Part shown: piece by piece, positions 57,323 through 64,000 of the stretch
How the letters are laid out: each line of letters opens with the position of its first letter
How positions within the stretch are numbered: the first letter of the stretch is position 1
Origin: Microvirga pakistanensis
GTDB taxonomy: Bacteria; Pseudomonadota; Alphaproteobacteria; Rhizobiales; Beijerinckiaceae
Reading direction: 5' to 3'
Assembly: GCF_004458765.1 (NCBI RefSeq)
Contig: NZ_SPJX01000510.1
Location: 124,001-188,000, forward strand
Length of the DNA stretch: 64,000 bases
Notes under the pieces: model-generated
What the model was told of the DNA's origin: nothing
The model's input: only the letters and a program-made list of their open reading frames with translations
Databases searched by the model: none
Position numbers and translations under genes: made by a program

Positions 57323-58906
57323 TCAGGCCGCCTTCTTCTGGTAATCCTTCACGTCCGAGAACTGGATCGCTTTGTAGCGGTCCATCTCGTATTGCAGGTT
57401 GAAGGTATTGGCCGCCATGAACACGGGCGCTTCGTCGAGATCGCGCGCCATGGCCGAGAGGTGGCTCTCGATGAACTTGTCGAGCTCCTTCGGGTCGTCC
57501 GCCGTGATCCAGCGGCAGATCGAGAAGCGCGTCGTCTCGTAATCGATCGGCAGGCCGTATTCGGCGCTCAGGCGCTCCTTGAGCACGTCGAGCTGCAGCG
57601 CGCCGACCACGCCCACGATGGCGCCGGAGCCGTCCTGCGGGATGAAGAGCTGGACGACGCCTTCCTCCGCCATCTGCTGCAGCGCCTCGCGCAGCTTCTT
57701 CGCCTTCATGGCATCCTGGAGCTTGATGCGGCGCAGGATTTCCGGCGCGAAGCTCGGCACGCCACGGAACACAATGTCCTCGCCCTCGGTGAGCGTATCG
57801 CCGATGCGCAGCGTGCCGTGATTGGGAATGCCCACCACGTCGCCGGCCCAGGCCTCGTCGGCAATCGCGCGGTCCTGCGCGAAGAAGAATTGCGGCGTGT
57901 TGAGGCTCATGGGCTTGCCCGTGCGCACGAGCTTCACCTTCATGCCGCGCTGGAGCTTGCCAGAGCAGATGCGCATGAAGGCGATGCGGTCGCGGTGGTT
58001 CGGGTCCATGTTCGCCTGGATCTTGAACACGAACCCGGTCATGCGGTTCTCGCCCGCCTCCACGAGGCGCTTGTCGGCCTCCTGCCCGCGCGGCGGCGGC
58101 GCGTGCTCGGCCAGCGCATCGATGAGATCGCGCACGCCGAAATTGCGCAGAGCGCTGCCGAAGAACACGGGCGTGAGATGGCCTTCACGGAAGGCTTCGA
58201 GGTCGAACGGCTTGCAGGCCTCCTGCGCCAGCATCACCTCTTCCTGCCAGGCTTCCGCCTCTTCCGGCGGCAGCAGGCCCACCAGGTTCGGATCGTCGGG
58301 TCCGGAGACCGGCGTCGGTTCATCGTCGGTGTCGATTCGACGCACCACGTTGCGGCGCAGGTCGAACGTTCCGGCGAAGCTCTTGCCCTGGCTGATGGGC
58401 CAGGTGACCGGAGCGGTATCCAGCGCGAGCGTCTTCTCGATCTCGTCGAGCAGGTCGAAGGGGCTGCGCGCCTCGCGGTCCATCTTGTTGATGAAGGTCA
58501 CGATCGGGATGTCGCGCATGCGGCACACCTCGAAGAGCTTGCGCGTGCGCGCCTCGATGCCCTTCGCGGCGTCGATCACCATGATGGCCGAATCCACCGC
58601 CGTGAGGGTGCGGTAGGTGTCCTCCGAGAAGTCCTCGTGGCCGGGCGTATCGAGAAGATTGAAGACGCAGCCGCCATATTCGAAGGTCATGACCGAGGTC
58701 ACGACCGAGATGCCGCGCTCCTTCTCGATGCCCATCCAGTCGGAGCGGGTGGAGACGCGGTTCTTCTTGGCCTTCACCTCGCCCGCGAGCTGGATCGCGC
58801 CTCCGAACAGCAGAAGCTTTTCGGTCAGCGTGGTCTTACCCGCGTCCGGGTGGGAGATGATGGCAAAGGTTCGGCGGCGGCCCACAGGGGCCGGAAGGTC
58901 GGTCAT
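57323..58906 (-). CDS. prfC: Peptide chain release factor 3
   Basis: A translational GTPase of 527 residues that removes RF1/RF2 from the ribosome after termination. ISHPDAGKTTLTEKLLLFGG is the G1 loop, EKERGISVVTSVMTFEY switch I, LLDTPGHEDFSEDTYRTLTA G3 and TFINKMDREARSPFDLLDE the NKxD G4 motif. Domains II and III follow, ending VFMAANTFNLQYEMDRYKA. The length is standard, and the ATG at 58904-58906 is unambiguous. It is monocistronic; the short unit at 59012-59179 lies on the other strand. Confidence 0.96.
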   Translation of the reverse strand: MTDLPAPVGRRRTFAIISHPDAGKTTLTEKLLLFGGAIQLAGEVKAKKNRVSTRSDWMGIEKERGISVVTSVMTFEYGGCVFNLLDTPGHEDFSEDTYRTLTAVDSAIMVIDAAKGIEARTRKLFEVCRMRDIPIVTFINKMDREARSPFDLLDEIEKTLALDTAPVTWPISQGKSFAGTFDLRRNVVRRIDTDDEPTPVSGPDDPNLVGLLPPEEAEAWQEEVMLAQEACKPFDLEAFREGHLTPVFFGSALRNFGVRDLIDALAEHAPPPRGQEADKRLVEAGENRMTGFVFKIQANMDPNHRDRIAFMRICSGKLQRGMKVKLVRTGKPMSLNTPQFFFAQDRAIADEAWAGDVVGIPNHGTLRIGDTLTEGEDIVFRGVPSFAPEILRRIKLQDAMKAKKLREALQQMAEEGVVQLFIPQDGSGAIVGVVGALQLDVLKERLSAEYGLPIDYETTRFSICRWITADDPKELDKFIESHLSAMARDLDEAPVFMAANTFNLQYEMDRYKAIQFSDVKDYQKKAA

Positions 58907-59011
58907 GGCTCTTAAGGTTCTTCAGGAAACCGGGTGGGGGACAGAACGCCGCAGCGCCCTGACCTTTCGTGTCTGTCTTCTCACCCCATATGGGGGTTTC
59001 CCGTCAACAAC

Positions 59012-59028
59012 GAAAGGAGGTGATCCAG
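59012..59028 (+). promoter_or_regulatory. Extended Shine-Dalgarno complementary to the 16S rRNA 3' end over 17 nt
   Basis: GAAAGGAGGTGATCCAG is the exact reverse complement of the conserved 16S rRNA 3' end CTGGATCACCTCCTTTC. Normal ribosome sites pair over four to seven bases. GATCCAG (59022-59028) can also pair with CTGGATC (59069-59075), and GGAGG with CCTCT near 59079-59085, so the site may be masked in a hairpin. Confidence 0.8.
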
Positions 59029-59102
59029 TGTCTCATTGTCATACCCTACGGTCCCCGGTTGCCGTGACCTGGATCTTGGCCTCTGCCGAGATTGGTGCGT
59101 AA
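59028..59102 (+). CDS. Putative 24-residue leader peptide or small protein
   Basis: A GTG seven bases after AGGAGG opens a 24-codon frame beginning MSHCHTLRSPVAVTWILASA and ending in TAA at 59100-59102. The extreme ribosome site argues that the frame, or ribosome binding itself, matters. The stop lies within the palindrome GTGCG-TAA-CGCAC (59095-59107). A TTG at 59036 in another frame opens a longer Cys-containing frame (CRDLDLGLCRDWC) that runs through the terminator and is less likely. I do not recognise the peptide; a regulatory RNA with only incidental coding is also possible. Confidence 0.45.
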   Translation: MSHCHTLRSPVAVTWILASAEIGA

Positions 59103-59147
59103 CGCACAGCAAGGAACGGCCTGAACGGGCCGTGGAACCGACAATGG

Positions 59148-59179
59148 AAAGGCCGCCTCTCGGGGCGGCCTTTCTTTTT
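59148..59179 (+). terminator. Strong intrinsic terminator of the short unit
   Basis: A perfect 10-bp stem (59148-59157 with 59164-59173), six-base loop, then CTTTTT. It closes a transcript of under 200 nt and also faces the convergent gene at 59192. Confidence 0.88.
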
Positions 59180-59191
59180 GCCCTGACTGGT

Positions 59192-60307
59192 TCAGGCGCT
59201 CAGCAGCTTGCCCGTGCGCCTGGCAATGGTCCCGGCCACCTTGGCGAGGCGGGTGCCCTGCGTGACGAAGCGGAGCGCGATCCGGGCGAACACCACCCCG
59301 TCGCAGGGGGATGTCGCCTGCGAGACAGCGCCGGAATGCGGATCGACGATGTCCGCGATCACGTCGCCGGCCTTCACCTGATCGCCCACCTGGGCCTCGA
59401 ACACCACAATGCCGGTTGCGGGAGCCAGAACCGGCTCGGATGCCGCGAGAGGGGTCGGCTGGCAGAGCGGGGCCGGAACCTGGGGAGGCTCGCCCGCGAT
59501 GGCGCCGCGCAGGGTCATGTAGGCCACGAGCGCCGCCGCATCGCGACGGGCCAGTTCATGGCTCACATCCCGCTCGCCTCGGAATTCCAGGGTCGTGGAA
59601 TGGCAGCCGAAGGGGATCGGGTGATCCTTGAAGCGGTCCGCGAGCTCCGCCCAGGGGCGGCTCAAGGCCTCGTCGAAGGGTTCGTCGCCTGATTCGTCCG
59701 CCAGAAGGTAAGCCCGCGCCCCAATGAGCGCCGAGAGGGGCGCGAACTCGTCCGCCGAGCGGGTATGCGTGTAGAGGTGCTCCACGGCCTCGGAATCGCA
59801 ATGCATGTCGAGGACGATGTCCGCCTCGACGGCCAGTGTCAGCAGCGCCTTCTTCATCGCCTCGGCGGGGTTGCTCGTCTCCCAGGACTCGAGCTCGGCA
59901 CGCAGAGCCTCGCGGATCAGGCGAACATTGGCCTGCGGATCGGCGGTGAGCTTTCCCTTGATCCGTTCGGCCACCTTAGGGACCAGGTAGGGATAGCCGC
60001 GATTGAAGTTGATGCCGTCGGCGAGATTGAAGCGGCCGATGTGGCCGCCAAGAACCCGCTGCGCGAGCCCGATCGGATTGGCGGACGGAACGAGAAGGAT
60101 CTCGCCCTTGATCTTGCCCTCCGCCTCGAGCGCCGCGAGGCGCTCGCGCAGGTGATGGGCCGCGATCATGCCGGGAATCTCGTCGGCATGGAGGGAGGCC
60201 TGCACATAGACGCGCGGGCGCGCGCCGGCCTCCCCGAAGCGGTGAACGGTGAGGGACAGGCCGGCGCCGGGGGCGAGTGGCGAAAGGGCGATCTGTTCTG
60301 TTTTCAT
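59192..60307 (-). CDS. Succinylglutamate desuccinylase/aspartoacylase family protein
   Basis: A zinc carboxypeptidase-like deacylase of 371 residues. VYVQASLHADEIPGMIAAHH gives the H-x-x-E zinc site, LLVPSANPIGLAQR and NFNRGYPYL the substrate Arg and Asn, and DIVLDMHCDSEAVEHLYTH the third zinc His. TLEFRGERD holds the catalytic Glu. The C-terminal 90 residues form a beta-rich extension (LAPATGIVVFEAQVGDQVKA) like a biotinyl/lipoyl-type fold, common in this subgroup. Substrate unknown. It stands alone, with the ATG at 60305-60307. Confidence 0.88.
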   Translation of the reverse strand: MKTEQIALSPLAPGAGLSLTVHRFGEAGARPRVYVQASLHADEIPGMIAAHHLRERLAALEAEGKIKGEILLVPSANPIGLAQRVLGGHIGRFNLADGINFNRGYPYLVPKVAERIKGKLTADPQANVRLIREALRAELESWETSNPAEAMKKALLTLAVEADIVLDMHCDSEAVEHLYTHTRSADEFAPLSALIGARAYLLADESGDEPFDEALSRPWAELADRFKDHPIPFGCHSTTLEFRGERDVSHELARRDAAALVAYMTLRGAIAGEPPQVPAPLCQPTPLAASEPVLAPATGIVVFEAQVGDQVKAGDVIADIVDPHSGAVSQATSPCDGVVFARIALRFVTQGTRLAKVAGTIARRTGKLLSA

Positions 60308-60378
60308 GATGAGCGGATGATGCTGTCAGCCTGAATGGATTTCCGGTGGACCGAGCGCAGGCATCGAGGCAGCCTGGC

Positions 60379-61371
60379 TCAAGCGGCCCACCCCTGCGAC
60401 TTGAACACGAAGCGGCCGGGACTGGTAACGATTGCGGCCAACCCCTGCAAGGCCGGCTCCGGATTGACGATCACGAAAGCCGGCACCCCGCGGGCCCAGG
60501 CATCGTGAGGCGCCTTACTGTCGAACGCCTCCCGGAAGCCGCCGTTCTGGAGAATGTCCACCATGCGCGGCGCGATGCCGCCCGCGATGAACACGCCCCC
60601 GGAGGATTCGAAGGTCAGCGCCATGTCGCCCGCGTAGCGCCCGAGCCAGCGTGCGAAGAGATCGAGCGCAGCCTGCGCCAGCTCGTCGCCCTCACGGGCC
60701 GCGGCGTGAACGTCGTTGGGCTTCGTGTAGGGACAATTCACGCATCGATGGGCGGCCACCGCCTTCGCGATGCGGAACAGGCCGGGGCCGGACAGCACCA
60801 CCTCGGCGGAAACGCGCCCGCCGACCCGCTCGAGATGCGGCCAGAGCGCCGCCTCTTCCTCGGTCGCGGGACCGAATTCGATATGTCCCGCCTCGGTTGC
60901 CAGAATGGCCAGACGATCCTCCACCGGAACCAGCGCTCCCACACCCAGGCCCGTGCCCGGCCCGAGCACGACACGGGCGCCCGGCCCCGGATGTCCGCCG
61001 CCGATGGGAGCGAGGTCTCCCTGGTCCTCGGTGAGCACCATCACGGAAGCCGCGACAGGCGTATAGTCGTTGACGAGGGTGACGCGCTCGAGCCCCAGCG
61101 CCGTGCCGATCGCCTCGGCGTCGATCACCCACTGGGCGTTGGTGAGGCGGATGGCGGGCGCGTCCACGCGGGTCGCCACCGCGATCATGGCGGACCGGGG
61201 CGCCTCGCCCTCATAGCCCTGAAGCGCGATCCTGATCGCGCCGACGGGATCGGGCGTCTGCGCCGTCAGGGCGCGGGGCAGGAGCTGAACGGGCTCTCCG
61301 GGTGCGGGCAGCACCGCGAAACGGGCATTGGTGCCGCCGATATCTCCGAGCAGAACGGGAAATGCGAACAT
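60379..61371 (-). CDS. glk: Glucokinase
   Basis: Phosphorylates glucose to glucose-6-phosphate with ATP. The 330-residue protein is of the proteobacterial Glk type: FPVLLGDIGGTNARFAVLPA is phosphate motif 1, VTLVNDYTPVAASVMVL carries the catalytic Asp, VVLGPGTGLGVGALVPVED phosphate motif 2, and TEAGHIEFGPATEEEAALWP the glucose-binding His-Glu. It lies 46 bp after the GH15 gene on the same strand, so glucose released there would be phosphorylated at once, also feeding trehalose and inositol synthesis. Confidence 0.94.
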   Translation of the reverse strand: MFAFPVLLGDIGGTNARFAVLPAPGEPVQLLPRALTAQTPDPVGAIRIALQGYEGEAPRSAMIAVATRVDAPAIRLTNAQWVIDAEAIGTALGLERVTLVNDYTPVAASVMVLTEDQGDLAPIGGGHPGPGARVVLGPGTGLGVGALVPVEDRLAILATEAGHIEFGPATEEEAALWPHLERVGGRVSAEVVLSGPGLFRIAKAVAAHRCVNCPYTKPNDVHAAAREGDELAQAALDLFARWLGRYAGDMALTFESSGGVFIAGGIAPRMVDILQNGGFREAFDSKAPHDAWARGVPAFVIVNPEPALQGLAAIVTSPGRFVFKSQGWAA

Positions 61372-61417
61372 CGAGAGAGCCTATCGTCCTTGTCTCACCC
61401 CGCCGAAGCGGTCACCT

Positions 61418-63229
61418 TCAGAGCACGTCTTCCCATCTCCGGCTCAGGCGCACGGCGGAGTTGATGAGACCCACCATGGAGTAGGTCTGGGGAAAGTTGC
61501 CCCACAACTCGCCGGTCGTGAAGTCGGCATCCTCGGAAAAGAGACCGAAGGAATTGCGCAAGCTCAGGATGTGCTCGAACAACTCTCTCGCCTCTTCCTT
61601 GCGTCCAATGGCGTTCAGAGCATCCACGTACCAGAAGGCGCAGATCATGAAAGCCGTGTGCATGCGCCCGAAATCGTCTTCCACATCATAACGCAGGAGA
61701 AGGTCTCCCCGCCGCAAGGTCTTGCCCACCGCATCCACGGTCGCGACGAAGCGGGGATCGTCCGGCTTCACGAAGTTGAGCTCGGAGAGCAGGAGCAGGG
61801 TCGCGTCGAGGTGCTCCCCGTCGAAGGACGACACGAAGGTGCCCGTTCTCGGATTGAAGGCCCGCTCGTCGATGATGCGGTGCATCCGATCCGCGTTCTC
61901 CCGCCAGAAGGCGACCCGGTCCTCGCGCTCCATGGCCGCGGCGATCTTGGCGAGCCGGTCGCAGGCCGCCCAGCACATCACGCTCGGGAACGTATGCACG
62001 GCCGCCTTGGTGCGCAGCTCCCAGGGCCCGGCATCGGGCTGATCGAAGACCTCGATGGCGCGCTGCCCGAGCTTCTCCAGGTGGGAGAACAGGGCCCGGT
62101 TGCCGACCGCGCGGGTCAGGCGCTTGTCGAGAAAGGCGTGCACGGAGGCCAGAACGATGCTGCCATAGGCATCGTTCTGAACCTGCGTATAGGCCGCATT
62201 GCCCACGCGCACCGGTCCCATGCCGCGGTAGCCCGCCAGCGCCGTGGCCTCGCGCTCCTCCAGATTCGGCGAGCGCGTGATGCTGAACAGCGGCGGCATG
62301 TCCTTCTGGTCGGGAATGGCATCCATGTCGTCGACGATGTTGGTGATGTAGGTGAGATACTCCTCCATCGTCTTGGTGGTTCCCAGCCGGTTGAGGGCGT
62401 GAATGACGAAATAGGCGTCACGCAGCCAGCAATACCGGTAATCCCAGTTGCGCTGCGTGTTCGGCGCCTCCGGCACCGAGGTGGTGAGCGCGGCCACGAT
62501 GGCGCCCGTCTCTTCGAAGTTGCAGAGCTTGAGCGTGATTGCGGCGCGGATGACCGCCTCCTGCCAGTCGAACGGGATGGAGAGCGAGCGCACCCAGTCG
62601 CGCCAGAATGCGATCGTGCTGTCGAGGAACTCGCGGGCGGTCGTGTCCGCCTCGGAACGAAGCGGCTCGTCCTCCCCGAAGAAGAAGGAAATGGGCCGCT
62701 CCACCACGAAGGGGCGCTCCTCGTGCACATAGGAGACGGGAGCGTCCGTGGTGAGTCTCAAGGAGGAATGCGGCCCGACGAACCGCAGGTGATTGCTGCC
62801 GCGGGTCGTGCCCGGCGCATAGCTGCCCCATTCGAAATGCGGCCGCAGCCGCACACGGATGCGCGGGCGCCCCTTGATGGGCGTGACGCGGCGGATCAGA
62901 AGCGGCGGCCGGAAGGTGCGATCGAAATGCTTGAAGCGGGGTGCGAAGTCCGTGACCTCGAGGATGTTCCCGAAGGAATCCGTCATGCGCGAGACGAGAA
63001 CGGCCGTGTTCGGCAGATAGTTCTGCTCACAGCTCACCATGCCGACCATGTCGATGGCAAAGACCCCTTTCTGCTCCGCATCCGTTTGTCCCTCGGGGCA
63101 ATCGAGCAGTGCGGAGAAGACGGGATCGCCATCGAACCGGGGAAAGCAGCTCCAGACGATTTGCGCCCGGCGATCCACCAGGGCCGAGATCATGCAATTG
63201 CCGATGACGGCAAGGTCCAGCGAACTCAT
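61418..63229 (-). CDS. Glycoside hydrolase family 15 protein
   Basis: A 603-residue GH15-type enzyme, related to glucoamylase, glucodextranase and bacterial trehalases, that releases glucose from alpha-glucosides. The N-terminal beta-sandwich covers about residues 1-210 (CMISALVDRRAQIVWSCFPR and FDGDPVFSALL are typical), followed by an alpha/alpha-barrel with NWDYRYCWLRDAYFVIHALN, the GH15 signature with sugar-binding Trp and Arg. No signal peptide is seen, so it works in the cytosol. The ATG at 63227-63229 nearly abuts the otsB stop; an ATG at 63241 is possible. Linkage to otsB suggests trehalose or glycogen turnover. Confidence 0.92.
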   Translation of the reverse strand: MSSLDLAVIGNCMISALVDRRAQIVWSCFPRFDGDPVFSALLDCPEGQTDAEQKGVFAIDMVGMVSCEQNYLPNTAVLVSRMTDSFGNILEVTDFAPRFKHFDRTFRPPLLIRRVTPIKGRPRIRVRLRPHFEWGSYAPGTTRGSNHLRFVGPHSSLRLTTDAPVSYVHEERPFVVERPISFFFGEDEPLRSEADTTAREFLDSTIAFWRDWVRSLSIPFDWQEAVIRAAITLKLCNFEETGAIVAALTTSVPEAPNTQRNWDYRYCWLRDAYFVIHALNRLGTTKTMEEYLTYITNIVDDMDAIPDQKDMPPLFSITRSPNLEEREATALAGYRGMGPVRVGNAAYTQVQNDAYGSIVLASVHAFLDKRLTRAVGNRALFSHLEKLGQRAIEVFDQPDAGPWELRTKAAVHTFPSVMCWAACDRLAKIAAAMEREDRVAFWRENADRMHRIIDERAFNPRTGTFVSSFDGEHLDATLLLLSELNFVKPDDPRFVATVDAVGKTLRRGDLLLRYDVEDDFGRMHTAFMICAFWYVDALNAIGRKEEARELFEHILSLRNSFGLFSEDADFTTGELWGNFPQTYSMVGLINSAVRLSRRWEDVL

Positions 63230-63230
63230 C

Positions 63231-63974
63231 TCATCGATCATCCACGTTGAAGGGAAGCAAACCATCCGACGCCCATCCGGACAGGCAATGTCGCAGGTCG
63301 GCGGGCGTTCCTAAGCGAATCTTGGCGATCGTCTCTCCGGCACCGATGCGGACGGACACACCGCCGAAGGCGTTCACCGTCTTGAAACCGTTCTCGTCGG
63401 TCAGGTCGTCGCCGACGAAGATCGGGCGGCGGCCCCTGTAGGGCGCGGAGTGGAGGAACCGCTCGATGACCTTTCCCTTACCGGCGGCCGAGGGAAGGAT
63501 CTCCGCCACGGCCTTGCCGTGCTGCAGGCGATATTCGCTCCCGAGCGCTTCCACGGCGGCATGGGCCGTGGACAGCGCGAACTCCTTTTCCTGGGGCGCC
63601 AGTCGCCAGTGAATGGCGACCGAACAGCCCTTGTCCTCGATCAGGATGCCGGGCCTTTCGGCAACCACCTTCTGCAGGCGCTCGACCATCCTGCGCAGTT
63701 GCGGGTGTTCCTGCGGATCGCAAAGGTGAAGGTTGCCCGCGATGCGCTGCTCGAGGCCATGCAGCCCTGCCATGTCGAACCGGTGAGGCTCGAAATGATG
63801 ATCGAGAAAGGCGACGGGCCGGCCGCTGACGATGGCGAGCGCGCCGCCGAGCCTCTCCTGAAGGTGAAGAAGGATCTCGGGCAGCGCCGGGTCCACCGAA
63901 ACGGCGTCGGGACGCTCCACGATATCCACCAGCGTTCCGTCGAAATCGAGGAACAATGCGTATTTGTCTTCCAT
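63231..63974 (-). CDS. otsB: Trehalose-6-phosphate phosphatase
   Basis: Dephosphorylates trehalose-6-phosphate to trehalose, a stress-protective disaccharide. A HAD-family enzyme of 247 residues: LFLDFDGTLVDIVERPDAV is motif I with the nucleophile Asp, LAIVSGRPVAFLDHHF motif II, HGKAVAEILPSAAGKGKVIE contains the motif III Lys, and IFVGDDLTDENGFKTVNAFG motif IV. The ATG at 63972-63974 is clear. The stop lies at the start of the GH15 gene. otsA is often the neighbour in related genomes but, if present, lies beyond the window. Confidence 0.94.
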   Translation of the reverse strand: MEDKYALFLDFDGTLVDIVERPDAVSVDPALPEILLHLQERLGGALAIVSGRPVAFLDHHFEPHRFDMAGLHGLEQRIAGNLHLCDPQEHPQLRRMVERLQKVVAERPGILIEDKGCSVAIHWRLAPQEKEFALSTAHAAVEALGSEYRLQHGKAVAEILPSAAGKGKVIERFLHSAPYRGRRPIFVGDDLTDENGFKTVNAFGGVSVRIGAGETIAKIRLGTPADLRHCLSGWASDGLLPFNVDDR

Positions 63975-64000
63975 CGCGGAAGCCTGAACGGGAGCATCAT

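Noticed and set aside
59012..59028. Fragment of a 16S rRNA gene
   Set aside because: The sequence is the reverse complement of only the last 17 bases of 16S rRNA; the flanking sequence has no rRNA similarity, so it is read as an extended ribosome site.

Overview
The window is high-GC, densely coded DNA from what looks like a chromosome of an alphaproteobacterium of the order Hyphomicrobiales (Rhizobiales), perhaps near Microvirga or Methylobacterium. The evidence is a prkA-DUF444-spoVR triad, several boxes matching the alphaproteobacterial general-stress sigma factor EcfG (GGAAC-N16/17-CGTT), a TPP-riboswitch thiBPQ operon, an otsB-GH15 pair and many ATGA-type gene overlaps. The genus is an inference. 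I saw no tRNA, rRNA, CRISPR array, insertion sequence or prophage.

Bases 1-17129 hold a stress-linked carbohydrate region. Two divergent operons meet at 3396-3817. The leftward one encodes two nucleotide-sugar epimerases and a GT4 glycosyltransferase cut by the window edge. The rightward one encodes inositol-3-phosphate synthase, a histidine phosphatase, a CgeB-like glycosyltransferase, a sugar-1-phosphate nucleotidyltransferase, a methyltransferase and an unusual clan GH-A-like protein. Each operon has a perfect EcfG-type box. A convergent leftward run follows: the PrkA kinase triad, two hypothetical genes, a zinc alcohol dehydrogenase and a Gfo/Idh oxidoreductase. Together they look like a pathway for an undescribed cyclitol or methylated glycoside made under stress.

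Bases 17677-32492 are mixed stress and housekeeping genes: an alcohol dehydrogenase, a predicted phosphoribosyltransferase-kinase fusion, YihY, catalase, HlyU, small envelope proteins, a lytic transglycosylase, a CYTH-like protein, FAH- and DapA-family enzymes, a LOG protein, an SDR, DUF817 and two small proteins with EcfG-type boxes.

Bases 32601-44188 carry ppc, an Hsp70-like gene, tex, a solA-like oxidase and the riboswitch-controlled thiamine transporter thiBPQ.

Bases 44340-57163 form an amino-sugar and cell-wall recycling island: a GlcNAc/GlcN kinase, a GntR regulator, a SIS-type deaminase, NagA, a dipeptide-type ABC transporter without local ATPases, AnmK, a serine hydrolase, MurQ and two more sugar kinases. 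These supply a complete route from anhydro-MurNAc to fructose-6-phosphate. Repeated TGGTCC half-sites in two promoter regions suggest shared control.

Bases 57323-64000 hold prfC, a short transcript unit with an extraordinary 17-nt match to the 16S rRNA 3' end, an aspartoacylase-family gene, glucokinase, a GH15 hydrolase and otsB.
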